Made by a program: the position numbers and the translations under genes
Notes under the pieces: model-generated
Databases searched by the model: none
Told to the model about the DNA's origin: nothing
Seen by the model: the letters and a program-made list of their open reading frames with translations, nothing else
In this document: in pieces, positions 1-6,648 of the stretch
How the letters are laid out: the number at the start of each line of letters is the position of its first letter
Numbering within the stretch: the stretch's first letter is position 1
From: Acidobacteriota bacterium
Lineage (GTDB): Bacteria; Acidobacteriota; Terriglobia; Acidiferrales; UBA7541
NCBI GenBank assembly: GCA_003224075.1
Contig: QHYF01000055.1
Location: 1 to 13,624 of the forward strand
DNA: 13,624 nt
Direction of reading: 5' to 3'

Positions 1-446
1 CCCGTAACAATAGCCGTCCCATACAATAAGAGCCATACACCCGGCAGCGCAGCGAAATAACCGGCATCGTAAAGCGCGAACGTCAGTAAGCCGCCAACGA
101 CAATCGGCGGCGCAAAACTAAGCACGAACTTGCGGCCCGGGCCGGAGAAGAGGGAGGAGTTGGCGCGGTGCGCCTTCGTTGCGGCAGTGGGGGCCGCGAT
201 GGCTACAGCCACGAAGGCTTCGATCAGCCACACGATCAGCCACGCACGCGGTGAGACCTGGCGCGAAGCGACAAAGGCCGCCACCAGCGCGGTCACGCCC
301 ATGGCCACGCCGCCCCAGCCCGGCACAGCGGTAAATTCGGCCGCGTTCTCCATCGTTTCGCGGATATAACGGAGATGATCGGCGGCACGAGCGTCAATGG
401 GGATGGGCTCGGGCTTGGGAGAACGAAGTGGGCCAAACGTTGCCAT
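1..446 (-). CDS. Partial multi-span membrane protein, function unknown
   Basis: The 3' end lies outside the window; 148 codons are visible. Translation from the ATG at 446-444 begins MATFGPLRSPKPEPIPIDAR, followed by a soluble stretch and a Pro/Gly-rich entry (FTAVPGWGGVAMG, about residues 38-50). Hydrophobic segments follow at roughly residues 41-61, 68-87, 108-128 and 132 onward, so this is an integral membrane protein with at least four spans. I do not recognise the family and assign no function. The ATG is preferred because a strong promoter ends 7 bases upstream of it and no Shine-Dalgarno sequence precedes it. A TTG at 482-480 is in the same frame but lies inside the -35 box. The gene follows the glycosyltransferase gene in the same direction after a 68-base gap and has its own promoter, so it is probably a separate or internal transcription unit. 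Confidence 0.75.
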   Translation of the reverse strand, partial: MATFGPLRSPKPEPIPIDARAADHLRYIRETMENAAEFTAVPGWGGVAMGVTALVAAFVASRQVSPRAWLIVWLIEAFVAVAIAAPTAATKAHRANSSLFSGPGRKFVLSFAPPIVVGGLLTFALYDAGYFAALPGVWLLLYGTAIVT

Positions 447-453
447 GGCAGGA

Positions 454-482
454 ATCTTACGCGGAAGATTTGTCCTTGTCAA
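454..482 (-). promoter_or_regulatory. Sigma-70-type promoter, likely giving a leaderless mRNA
   Basis: On the minus strand a perfect -35 hexamer TTGACA (482-477) is followed by exactly 17 bases and then a -10 hexamer TAAGAT (459-454). Only 7 bases (TCCTGCC) separate the -10 box from the ATG at 446. The expected transcription start therefore falls on or next to the A of the start codon. No Shine-Dalgarno-like purine run lies in between. The box match is seen directly; promoter activity and leaderless translation are inference. Confidence 0.7.
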
Positions 483-514
483 GTACTTTGTGATGCAAAG
501 CTAGGCCAGTGGAA

Positions 515-1255
515 TCAGGCTTTCCGCGGGTAACGGCCGAGCAACGCATTCCACCGGATCGTAAAAACATCGAGGAACATGCGAATGCTGTCGCGAAGCA
601 TGTTCACTTTCGTGGCCGGTGAATGCCCCCAGCGCACGGGAATCTCCACGGCGCGCAAGCCGTGATGACGCGCCAGGTAGAGCAGTTCCGGGTCGAATCC
701 GAAGCGCTCAATCCGCTGTTGCTCGAAGAGGATGGCGCAGCGGTCCCGGCGAAAGGCTTTGAATCCACACTGCGTATCGACGAACGGCAGCCAGAGTACG
801 ATTCGAACGATCTTGTTGAAAATGATTCCCGCGAATTCGCGCAGGCGGGATTCGTGCACGCTGATCAGGCTGCGATCCACGGCGCGAGAGCCAATGGCTA
901 AGTCATTGGTCCCCAGAGCGTCGATGAGCTTGCCGGCCTCTTCGATGGGCGCGGAAAGATCCGCATCGGTGAAAAGTGCGATGCGGCCACGCGCTTCCTG
1001 CATGCCGTGGCGGACGCTAAAGCCCTTGCCGCGGTTTACGCCATTCGAGACTACCCGCAGCGAGGGAATTTTGCTGCGGAAGGATTCCGCTACCGCGGCC
1101 GTGCGATCCTTCGAACCATCGTCGACCACCAGAATTTCGGCTTCGCGCCCGCAAGTTTGAAGGTAGCTCGCAATCCGCTCGAGCGTTGCGGGAAGCCGCA
1201 GCTCCTCATTGTACGAAGGAATGATAATGGAAAGGTCGGGCGGGGCCGGGCTCAT
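515..1255 (-). CDS. Family 2 glycosyltransferase, dolichyl-phosphate glucose synthase type
   Basis: This 246-residue GT-A-fold enzyme probably transfers a sugar from a nucleotide-sugar to a polyprenyl phosphate at the cytoplasmic face of the inner membrane, giving a lipid-linked sugar donor. Visible motifs are SIIIPSYNEE (9-18), VVDDGSKD (43-50), NRGKG (74-78), the metal-binding TDADLSAP (96-103), GSR (122-124), DTQCGFKAF (160-168) and FGFDPELLYLA (185-195). A C-terminal VRWG...KVNMLRDSIRMFLD block (207-229) is typical of the ALG5/DPM1-like branch. There is no strong C-terminal membrane domain, so it is the short, peripherally bound form. The ATG (1255-1253) overlaps the pcm stop codon as ATGA, implying translational coupling. 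The family is secure; the sugar (glucose or mannose) and acceptor lipid are not determined by sequence alone. Confidence 0.88.
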   Translation of the reverse strand: MSPAPPDLSIIIPSYNEELRLPATLERIASYLQTCGREAEILVVDDGSKDRTAAVAESFRSKIPSLRVVSNGVNRGKGFSVRHGMQEARGRIALFTDADLSAPIEEAGKLIDALGTNDLAIGSRAVDRSLISVHESRLREFAGIIFNKIVRIVLWLPFVDTQCGFKAFRRDRCAILFEQQRIERFGFDPELLYLARHHGLRAVEIPVRWGHSPATKVNMLRDSIRMFLDVFTIRWNALLGRYPRKA

Positions 1256-1917
1256 CGTGAAGGGGGTTCCTGCCAGCCATAGTAGCCGACAAGCGGCACA
1301 AATCGGCAGCCCTCCATCGTGCTTGTAAGGAATGCCGTACCTTGCTTCTCGATCAGTCGCAATTCCTGATGTTCCGCGTCCCCAATGGGCAGAATCATCC
1401 GGCCCCCTTCGGCGAGTTGTCCGAGAAGGGGCTGTGGAACCGCCGGAGCAGCAGCCGCGACGAGGATAGCGTCGAATGGCGCAAATTCCGGCAGGCCCAG
1501 CGTGCCGTCGCCGCAGTGAACATGCACGTTGCTGTAACCGAGCCGCGCGAGCTTTTCGGAAGCCGCGGAGGCAAGCTCCGCCCGCCGCTCGATCGTAAAG
1601 ACTTCCTTGGCCAAGCGTGAGAGCACCGCGGCCTGATAACCGCAGCCCGTGCCAATCTCCAGAACCCGGTCTTCCGGCTGCAGACGCAATGCTGCAGTCA
1701 TGGCAGCGACAATATAGGGCTGCGAAATGGTTTGACCGCCGCCGATCGGCAAAGGCGCGTCCTCGTAAGCCCGGGAACGCAGCTCGTGGGGCACAAATTC
1801 ATGCCGCGGCACTTCCGCCATGGCCGCCAGCACCGTGGCATCGGTGATACCTCGCCGCCGCAACTGTTTTTCGATCATTTCCGTGCGCTGCGGGCCGTAT
1901 TTTTCGCTGTCAAGCAT
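1252..1917 (-). CDS. pcm: Protein-L-isoaspartate O-methyltransferase
   Basis: This 221-residue protein uses S-adenosylmethionine to methylate the abnormal L-isoaspartyl carboxylate of aged proteins, starting their repair to aspartate. Family hallmarks are RHEFVP (38-43), the APLPIGGGQTISQPYIVA block (54-71) that forms the substrate pocket, the SAM-binding loop VLEIGTGCGYQAAVLS (85-100), CGDGTLGL (135-142) and GGRMILPIG (171-179), ending with EGCRFVPLVG. Length is normal for bacterial PCMT and no signal peptide is seen. The start at 1917 overlaps the stop of the upstream aminotransferase-fold gene by 8 bases (ATGCTTGA). A later ATG at residue 14 (MIEKQLRRRG) is a possible alternative start, but it would not overlap the upstream gene. 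The 3' end overlaps the glycosyltransferase start by 4 bases. Its position inside this operon suggests co-translation rather than a shared pathway. Confidence 0.95.
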   Translation of the reverse strand: MLDSEKYGPQRTEMIEKQLRRRGITDATVLAAMAEVPRHEFVPHELRSRAYEDAPLPIGGGQTISQPYIVAAMTAALRLQPEDRVLEIGTGCGYQAAVLSRLAKEVFTIERRAELASAASEKLARLGYSNVHVHCGDGTLGLPEFAPFDAILVAAAAPAVPQPLLGQLAEGGRMILPIGDAEHQELRLIEKQGTAFLTSTMEGCRFVPLVGYYGWQEPPSR

Positions 1918-3094
1918 GCGTAACCGCCGCCGCGTGTTTTTCCCAGGCGCCTGTTTTCAGAATCTCTTCCATCTGCGCAAGCGTGAAATCGCATTCTTCC
2001 TCGCGATTGTAGAAATGCGGGGAAATGCGCACCCCAGCCTTGGGCCGGTAGTCCACAAGTATGTCCCGCGCGAGGAGTTCGCGGCACACCTCGTAGGCGT
2101 GCGGGCATTCGACGGAAACCGTTCCTGCCCGCTCCGCGGGATTTTCCGGAGTGTTGACACGCCAGCCGCGCGACTTCGCGCCTTCAATGAGCCGCGTGGT
2201 CATACGGATCGATTTTTCGCGAATGGCTGCGATCCCAACTTTATTAAGGATGTCCAGCCCCGGCTGGCAGGCATACAGTGCAGGGATGTGCGGCGTTCCG
2301 TTCAGGTAGCGGAACGAGTCTTCCCGGGGATCAATGGCGCCCGTCTCGAACGAAAAGGGGCGGCAGTGCGCAATCCAACCGGTGAGCGCCGGTCTCAGCT
2401 TCGCGCGCAGATCTTCGCGGACGTAGAGATAAGCTACGCCCGGGCCGCCGCACAGCCATTTCAGCGCACCGCCAACGACAAAATCGGCGCCCAGTTTTCG
2501 CACATCAAGCGGAATGGTTCCGGCGGCCTGAAAGGTATCGAGAATCACTTGCGCCCCGACGCGGTGCGCCCGCTCGATGATCGCGCGAGCGTCAACAATA
2601 TACGAGCTGCGGAAAAGCACCTGCGAAATTGGGACGAGCAGCGTGGTTTCGTCGATGGCCGCGAGCAGCTTGTCCAGATCAATACGAACGTGGTCCAAAG
2701 CCGGAACAACTTCGACGCGGGCGCCGTGGCGCCGCTGCTCGTGATAGAAATACTGGATCGAAGGGAATTCGAGCTCCACCATCACAACCTTGTTGCGGGG
2801 GCCGCGCAGGTCAAAACACGACGCGATCACTGCTTGCGTGAGAGTGACGTTCTGATGCAGCGAAATCTCGCCGGGGCCGGCGCCGATCAGCGGCGCGATT
2901 TTGTCGCCTACGCCGACGGCCATTTCCCACCAGCCTTCTTCCCAGGCGCGCACCCCGCGCTCCGCCCAGGAATCGGCATAGGCGCGCATTTCGTCGTAAA
3001 CAGCGCGCGGCATGGCGCCAAGCGAGTTGCTGATCATGTAAGTGGTGCGGTCGAGGATCGGGAATTCGCCGCGCCACTTCAGAAGTTCATCCAT
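1910..3094 (-). CDS. Kynureninase-like PLP enzyme (aminotransferase class V fold)
   Basis: The protein is 394 residues from the ATG at 3094. The frame is open up to an ATG at 3163, but the 3094 start is preceded by GGGGGAGA and overlaps the permease stop by 8 bases (ATGGATGA). The extra 23 residues from the 3163 start (MSRCATLCGE...) look non-coding. Fold-type-I PLP features are visible: the ILDTFQAAGTIPLD segment with the pyridine-binding Asp at about 186, and GGALKWLCGGPG with the probable Schiff-base Lys at about 212. GWIAHCRPF followed by RYLNGTPHIPAL resembles the GW..H..PF and CGTP.I blocks of kynureninase, as does the C-terminal VRISPHFYN. Kynureninase hydrolyses kynurenine to anthranilate and alanine. 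The YKY around the lysine in known kynureninases is LKW here, so the true substrate is uncertain. The adjacent permease suggests an imported amino acid. Confidence 0.85.
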   Translation of the reverse strand: MDELLKWRGEFPILDRTTYMISNSLGAMPRAVYDEMRAYADSWAERGVRAWEEGWWEMAVGVGDKIAPLIGAGPGEISLHQNVTLTQAVIASCFDLRGPRNKVVMVELEFPSIQYFYHEQRRHGARVEVVPALDHVRIDLDKLLAAIDETTLLVPISQVLFRSSYIVDARAIIERAHRVGAQVILDTFQAAGTIPLDVRKLGADFVVGGALKWLCGGPGVAYLYVREDLRAKLRPALTGWIAHCRPFSFETGAIDPREDSFRYLNGTPHIPALYACQPGLDILNKVGIAAIREKSIRMTTRLIEGAKSRGWRVNTPENPAERAGTVSVECPHAYEVCRELLARDILVDYRPKAGVRISPHFYNREEECDFTLAQMEEILKTGAWEKHAAAVTHA

Positions 3095-4523
3095 CGAATG
3101 ATTCTCCCCCGGGAGAGCTCCGGGGGCGGGCCTTTCTCCACACAAAGTAGCACACCGTGACAAACCCGAGCCAGGGCAGGCCAGCTTGCAAGGTTATGCG
3201 AAATCCTGGCACCCACCAAGTGGATACCAGCACAGCCAATACCGCTCCCAACCCGATGAGGGACGCCCAGGGCCCGGGCGGCCCCAATTGAAGATAGTGC
3301 AATCCCTGCCGTTTGTGAAAGCGACGGAATGCCACGTGAGTCAATAAAGTCATCAGCCATGCGAACAGCGCCCCGAACGTGCTGAGCCCGATCATGAAAA
3401 CGAAGAGCGAATCTTTGAAGTACTCCGACAGCGCTAGCGCTGCAGCCATTCCGCCAGCCGATGCCAACACCGCAACCACCGGCATGTCCTTCCCGCTCAG
3501 GCGGCCCAGCACCGCGGGAAGATAGCCGCCGCGCGAGAGCGAATAAGCCAGCCGCGCCCCAAAATACAAGTTGGCGACGGCGCTGGAGAGCGCCGCGGTC
3601 AGCACCACAAAATTCATGATATGACTCGCGGCTGGGATTCCCACGGTCTGGAAAACGCGCACGAAAGGGCTCTCGCCGAGTCCGATCTGCGTCCACGGGA
3701 CAATCCCGACGACGAGCGCGAGTCCGGCGACATAAAAGAGCACCAGGGCGCCGAGCGCCCTCCGCAGCGCCTTTGGCACCGCCACCTTCGGATCCGCCGC
3801 TTCGCCGGCCGTGCTTCCCACTACTTCGATTCCGAAAAAGCTGAAGAGGCCCAAGACGACGCCCAGGCCTACGCCTTTCCACCCATGTGGTTGAAAACCG
3901 CCGTGCGCCGTGTAGTTTGCCAGCCCGATCCGCGAAAATCCCACGCCAAACAATAGCGCCGCCCCCAGAATCAGAAAAGCAACGATGGTCACGACTTTTA
4001 TCATCGAGAGCCAGTATTCAAAGATTCCCAGGTTTCCGATGCTGGTTGTGTTGACGTAGAGAATCACAAGCGAGAACAGGCCAATCCAAACCCACGATGG
4101 AGTCGTAGGAAACCAGAGTCTGCAGTAAATGGATGCCGCCACGACTTCGCTGCCCACCACCACCATCATGCAAAACCAATAGGTCAGGCGAACCGCATAT
4201 CCGGCCCACGGATGCAGATACATCTCCGCGTACAGTCCAAACGATCCTGCCGCCGGGTGCGCCGCGGCCATCTCGGCGAGCGCCCACATCATGGTCAGGG
4301 CGATGCACGCTCCGCCGATAAAACTCAGAATCACCGCCGGCCCGGCAAGCTTTACGGCGATGGCGCTTCCCAGGAACAGACCCGTTCCGATGCTGCTGCC
4401 AAGGCCGATCATGGCAAGCTGGGCCGGCGTCAGGTCGCGCTGGAGACCTGCCTCCCGCGCCACGATTGCGGCCGGCTGGGGATCGCTCACGGAAGATGCG
4501 CCCGCAATTGTTGGCTCAGTCAT
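3087..4523 (-). CDS. Amino acid permease, APC superfamily
   Basis: This 478-residue integral inner-membrane transporter with about 12 hydrophobic segments probably imports an amino acid by cation symport. The first span carries the family motif IGLGSSIGTGLFLGSA (39-54), where the unwound GSSIGTG binds substrate. It is preceded by the typical LQRDLTPAQLAM cytoplasmic lead. The segment FFGIEVVGSTAGEAADP (219-235) and the following PKALR match the AAT branch (GABA, proline and aromatic permeases). Specificity cannot be read from sequence. It is the first gene of a four-gene run; its stop overlaps the start of the kynureninase-like gene by 8 bases, suggesting that transporter and enzyme share a substrate. 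The start at 4523 is preceded by TTAGGA, which could be a Shine-Dalgarno sequence, part of a -10 box, or both. Confidence 0.9.
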   Translation of the reverse strand: MTEPTIAGASSVSDPQPAAIVAREAGLQRDLTPAQLAMIGLGSSIGTGLFLGSAIAVKLAGPAVILSFIGGACIALTMMWALAEMAAAHPAAGSFGLYAEMYLHPWAGYAVRLTYWFCMMVVVGSEVVAASIYCRLWFPTTPSWVWIGLFSLVILYVNTTSIGNLGIFEYWLSMIKVVTIVAFLILGAALLFGVGFSRIGLANYTAHGGFQPHGWKGVGLGVVLGLFSFFGIEVVGSTAGEAADPKVAVPKALRRALGALVLFYVAGLALVVGIVPWTQIGLGESPFVRVFQTVGIPAASHIMNFVVLTAALSSAVANLYFGARLAYSLSRGGYLPAVLGRLSGKDMPVVAVLASAGGMAAALALSEYFKDSLFVFMIGLSTFGALFAWLMTLLTHVAFRRFHKRQGLHYLQLGPPGPWASLIGLGAVLAVLVSTWWVPGFRITLQAGLPWLGFVTVCYFVWRKARPRSSPGGESFDG

Positions 4524-4531
4524 CGGGCGGC

Positions 4532-4540
4532 ATCCTAACA
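4532..4540 (-). promoter_or_regulatory. Candidate extended -10 promoter for the permease operon
   Basis: The minus strand reads TGT followed by TAGGAT (4540-4532), matching the TGn extended -10 form. No recognisable -35 box is present. The ATG begins 8 bases downstream of the -10, so transcription would start next to the start codon. The same bases contain AGGA, which could instead act as a ribosome-binding site for a transcript started further upstream. Confidence 0.3.
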
Positions 4541-4635
4541 GAAATTCATCCGCTCTTCCCGACCTGAACGATGGGCCAGTGAACGACGCGGCACGGCTGT
4601 CCTCCGAAGCGGTCGCGCTGCTCCACGGCCCTCCC

Positions 4636-4641
4636 TAGAAT
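4636..4641 (+). promoter_or_regulatory. Candidate -10 box for the DUF2059 gene
   Basis: TAGAAT sits about 45 bases upstream of the ATG at 4687, which would give a leader of roughly 38 bases. No convincing -35 hexamer lies 16-18 bases upstream, so this is a weak call. It is the best sigma-70-like match in the 163-base divergent gap. Confidence 0.3.
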
Positions 4642-4686
4642 CTGAGTCGTGGCGGCAAAACAGGCACAACTACCACGGAGGCGGTC

Positions 4687-5340
4687 ATGAAAGCGGTCCT
4701 GGCTCTAATCATCATTTATATCGGAACCTTCTTTTTGGTGATTCACGGAGCGACACAGAACGCAGCTCAAGCGGCACCGCAAGGCGCAACATCTGCCCAG
4801 GATAATGCCGCGCCAGCGCAGCCAAATTCGGCCATTGACCCGACGAAGGAAGCGGACATTCGCTCGTTGATGGAACTCGTCGGCGCACGCGACGCCGTGC
4901 AGGACGGGGCGAAGTCGGCCATCGAGCAGTCCCGCGAAAAGTTGCTGAGCACCGTGGCAAACAATGATAAAGGCCAGGCGTTTGTGAACGCGTTCGCCGC
5001 CAGCTACCAAAAGAAATTCAACGCCGAACTAGTGACCAATCAACTCGTGGGGATTTACGATGAGCATTTCACGGAAGACGAAATCAAGGGACTGCTGCAA
5101 TTTTACGGATCGCCGCTAGGCCAGAAAGTCGCCGCGGAAATGCCCAAGATCACCCGCGAACTTCAGGCGGCGACCCGTGCGGCGAGCACCAGGGCCGCCA
5201 AAGATGCGCTCGCGGAAGTGAAACAGCAGAATCCGGAAGTCGGACAGTCGGCGCGACTGGGACTCGGCCAGGGCCGCTGGCAGCAGCGCCGAGGATCGCA
5301 GTCCCACCCACAGGTCGCGCAACAACAGGATCCGCAGTAG
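4687..5340 (+). CDS. Exported DUF2059 domain protein
   Basis: This 217-residue protein has an N-terminal signal sequence (MKAVLALIIIYIGTFFLVIH, cleavage likely soon after residue 22-29) and an Ala/Gln/Pro-rich linker to about residue 50. A helical part (51-80) follows. The DUF2059 core at about 110-160 contains LVGIYDEHFTEDEIKGLLQF and then YGSPLGQKVAAEMPKI, the family signature. The protein is expected in the periplasm; the molecular function of the family is not established. The tail from about residue 176 is Gln/Arg-rich with low complexity and does not resemble the conserved core. The start is secure: GGAGG lies 5 bases before the ATG. The gene stands alone, divergent from the permease operon and convergent with the tamB-like gene. 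Confidence 0.88.
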   Translation: MKAVLALIIIYIGTFFLVIHGATQNAAQAAPQGATSAQDNAAPAQPNSAIDPTKEADIRSLMELVGARDAVQDGAKSAIEQSREKLLSTVANNDKGQAFVNAFAASYQKKFNAELVTNQLVGIYDEHFTEDEIKGLLQFYGSPLGQKVAAEMPKITRELQAATRAASTRAAKDALAEVKQQNPEVGQSARLGLGQGRWQQRRGSQSHPQVAQQQDPQ

Positions 5341-5363
5341 ACCAAACCAAACTTCTTCCTTTC

Positions 5364-5404
5364 GAGAAGCACTTCCTGACTACTTGAAGCGCTTCTTAAT
5401 TTTT
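5364..5404 (+). terminator. Probable intrinsic terminator after the DUF2059 gene
   Basis: The arms 5364-5375 (GAGAAGCACTTC) and 5386-5397 (GAAGCGCTTCTT) pair over 12 positions, with one A/C mismatch and one terminal G-T wobble. The loop is 10 bases, and the stem is followed by AA and then five T's (5400-5404). It begins 24 bases after the DUF2059 stop. The stem covers the last codons of the convergent tamB-like gene, whose stop codon lies in the loop. On the minus strand no T-tract follows the stem, so it should act mainly on plus-strand transcription. Confidence 0.55.
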
Positions 5405-6648
5405 ACATCGATTCCGAACGTGCCGTTCTGATCTCGCAACCCCACAATCGAGACGTTTCGATCCACGTTGTATTCCACCTGAATGACCTGCTGCTGCGTC
5501 GAGCTTACATTTGAAACATAAGTAATGGTGAGGTTGCGCGTGACCTGTTGCTCGACGGTGACGCGTGCGGCGGCGTTCTGTTCCGAACCGGTCGAACCCA
5601 CCCCGGCCAGGCCCGGATCCACGCGGAAGCGCGTGATGCCGAACAGGCGCTCGAGCCGTCCCCCAAGCTGGCTGGAGATGGCTTCCGAGAGAATCGCGGA
5701 AGCGCCCGCAGTTCCGCTCTGCGTGGTGCCGCCGCTGCGCGTTGTCGCTTCGGCCGTGGTCTGCCCCAGCGCCAGCAGCGTCACGATGTCGTTCGCGGGA
5801 AGAGGCGGATCGGAGCGATATGCCAGCGTGAGCTTGCTGGCCGGGCCATTGAAATTCAGCGTGATCTCGTACTGCTGAATCGTCGTCGCGGCCTCCACAT
5901 TCAAAACCGGATCGAGACGGAACGGATTGGAAAAGTTCAAGTCTCCCCGTGAGACGCGATAACGATTGCCCGCGAAATTCAGATTACCCGACAGTATGTG
6001 GATGTGTCCGAGAAGGATGGGATGCTCCCAGGTCCCCCGCACGCGGAGATTCGCTTCGGCCTGGAGTTCCGCGCCCGGCCATTCCATGCGCGCGTCGGGT
6101 GCCGAGAGGGCTTCGACGTCGAATTGCAGGTTGCGCAGATACGAGGAACCAGTGGAAGGGCCGCTGATGCCTTCTTTCACCGAAACCAGCATGCCCGCGA
6201 CCTCCAGACCTCGCGTAAGAGTGACGCGGTCGACCAGCACGCGGCCCGAAAGAACGCCCGCCGTTGGTGTGCCGGTCAGCCGGAGCGAGCCTCCCACGAG
6301 CCAGCTCATGCCCTCCGGATAACGAATGCGCACGCGATCCGTGCGGAGGCTCACGTCGTAGCGAAGCGGACTCTCGGCGTAGTTCACGCTCCCGGAAAGA
6401 TGCAACGTGCCACCCCCGGATTCCGCGCTCACATTTTCAAAATAAAGGCGCGTCGCATCGAATACCAGGTCGCCCGTGATCGTACTGAGACCTGTCGGGA
6501 AATCCGGGGCTCGCGCCGAAGCGTTCTCGATGTGCACGCGGCCGGTGATCCGCGGCCGGTCCAGTGTCCCTTCGAAAGATGCATTGATTTGCGCCGGGCC
6601 GCGTGCGTCCAGATCCGGCACGTAGCCGCTGAGAAGCCGCAGGTCCAA
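5380..6648 (-). CDS. tamB: TamB-like protein, C-terminal part (frameshifted fragment)
   Basis: This is the downstream part of a TamB (DUF490) protein whose upstream part is in another frame (6429-9383). About 422 residues are open from a TTG at 6648, but no ribosome-binding site precedes it, so independent translation is unlikely. The region is rich in short beta-strand repeats and holds the conserved TamB C-terminus. Landmarks are GHIHILSGNLNFAGNRYRVS, DPVLNVEAATTIQQYEITLN, the DIVTLLALGQTT motif, and the final strands VEQQVTRNLTITYVSNVS and NVSIVGLRDQNGTFGIDVKI, ending KKRFK. TamB forms a long hydrophobic groove across the periplasm, linked to phospholipid transport to the outer membrane and to outer-membrane protein assembly. 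Joining both parts by adding one base gives about 1334 residues, a normal length for the family. Whether the break is biological or a sequencing error cannot be decided here. Confidence 0.85.
   Translation of the reverse strand: MDLRLLSGYVPDLDARGPAQINASFEGTLDRPRITGRVHIENASARAPDFPTGLSTITGDLVFDATRLYFENVSAESGGGTLHLSGSVNYAESPLRYDVSLRTDRVRIRYPEGMSWLVGGSLRLTGTPTAGVLSGRVLVDRVTLTRGLEVAGMLVSVKEGISGPSTGSSYLRNLQFDVEALSAPDARMEWPGAELQAEANLRVRGTWEHPILLGHIHILSGNLNFAGNRYRVSRGDLNFSNPFRLDPVLNVEAATTIQQYEITLNFNGPASKLTLAYRSDPPLPANDIVTLLALGQTTAEATTRSGGTTQSGTAGASAILSEAISSQLGGRLERLFGITRFRVDPGLAGVGSTGSEQNAAARVTVEQQVTRNLTITYVSNVSSTQQQVIQVEYNVDRNVSIVGLRDQNGTFGIDVKIKKRFK

Noticed and set aside
1820..3160. A 446-codon open frame on the plus strand
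   Set aside because: It lies antisense to the kynureninase-like gene, which has clear PLP motifs. The translation is Arg/Pro/His-rich with no recognisable domain, as expected for a shadow frame in GC-rich coding DNA.
3095..3163. Upstream ATG at 3163 as the start of the kynureninase-like gene
   Set aside because: The extra 23 residues lie within the permease coding sequence and look non-coding. The ATG at 3094 has a GGGGGAGA ribosome-binding site and the short overlap typical of this operon.
3079..3882. A 267-codon open frame on the minus strand overlapping the permease
   Set aside because: It is in another frame of the permease gene, and the Arg-rich translation lacks membrane spans or motifs.
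6648..6648. TTG at 6648 as a genuine start of a separate second TamB-like gene
   Set aside because: No ribosome-binding site is present, the protein would lack an export signal or anchor, and a one-base correction joins it seamlessly to the upstream frame.
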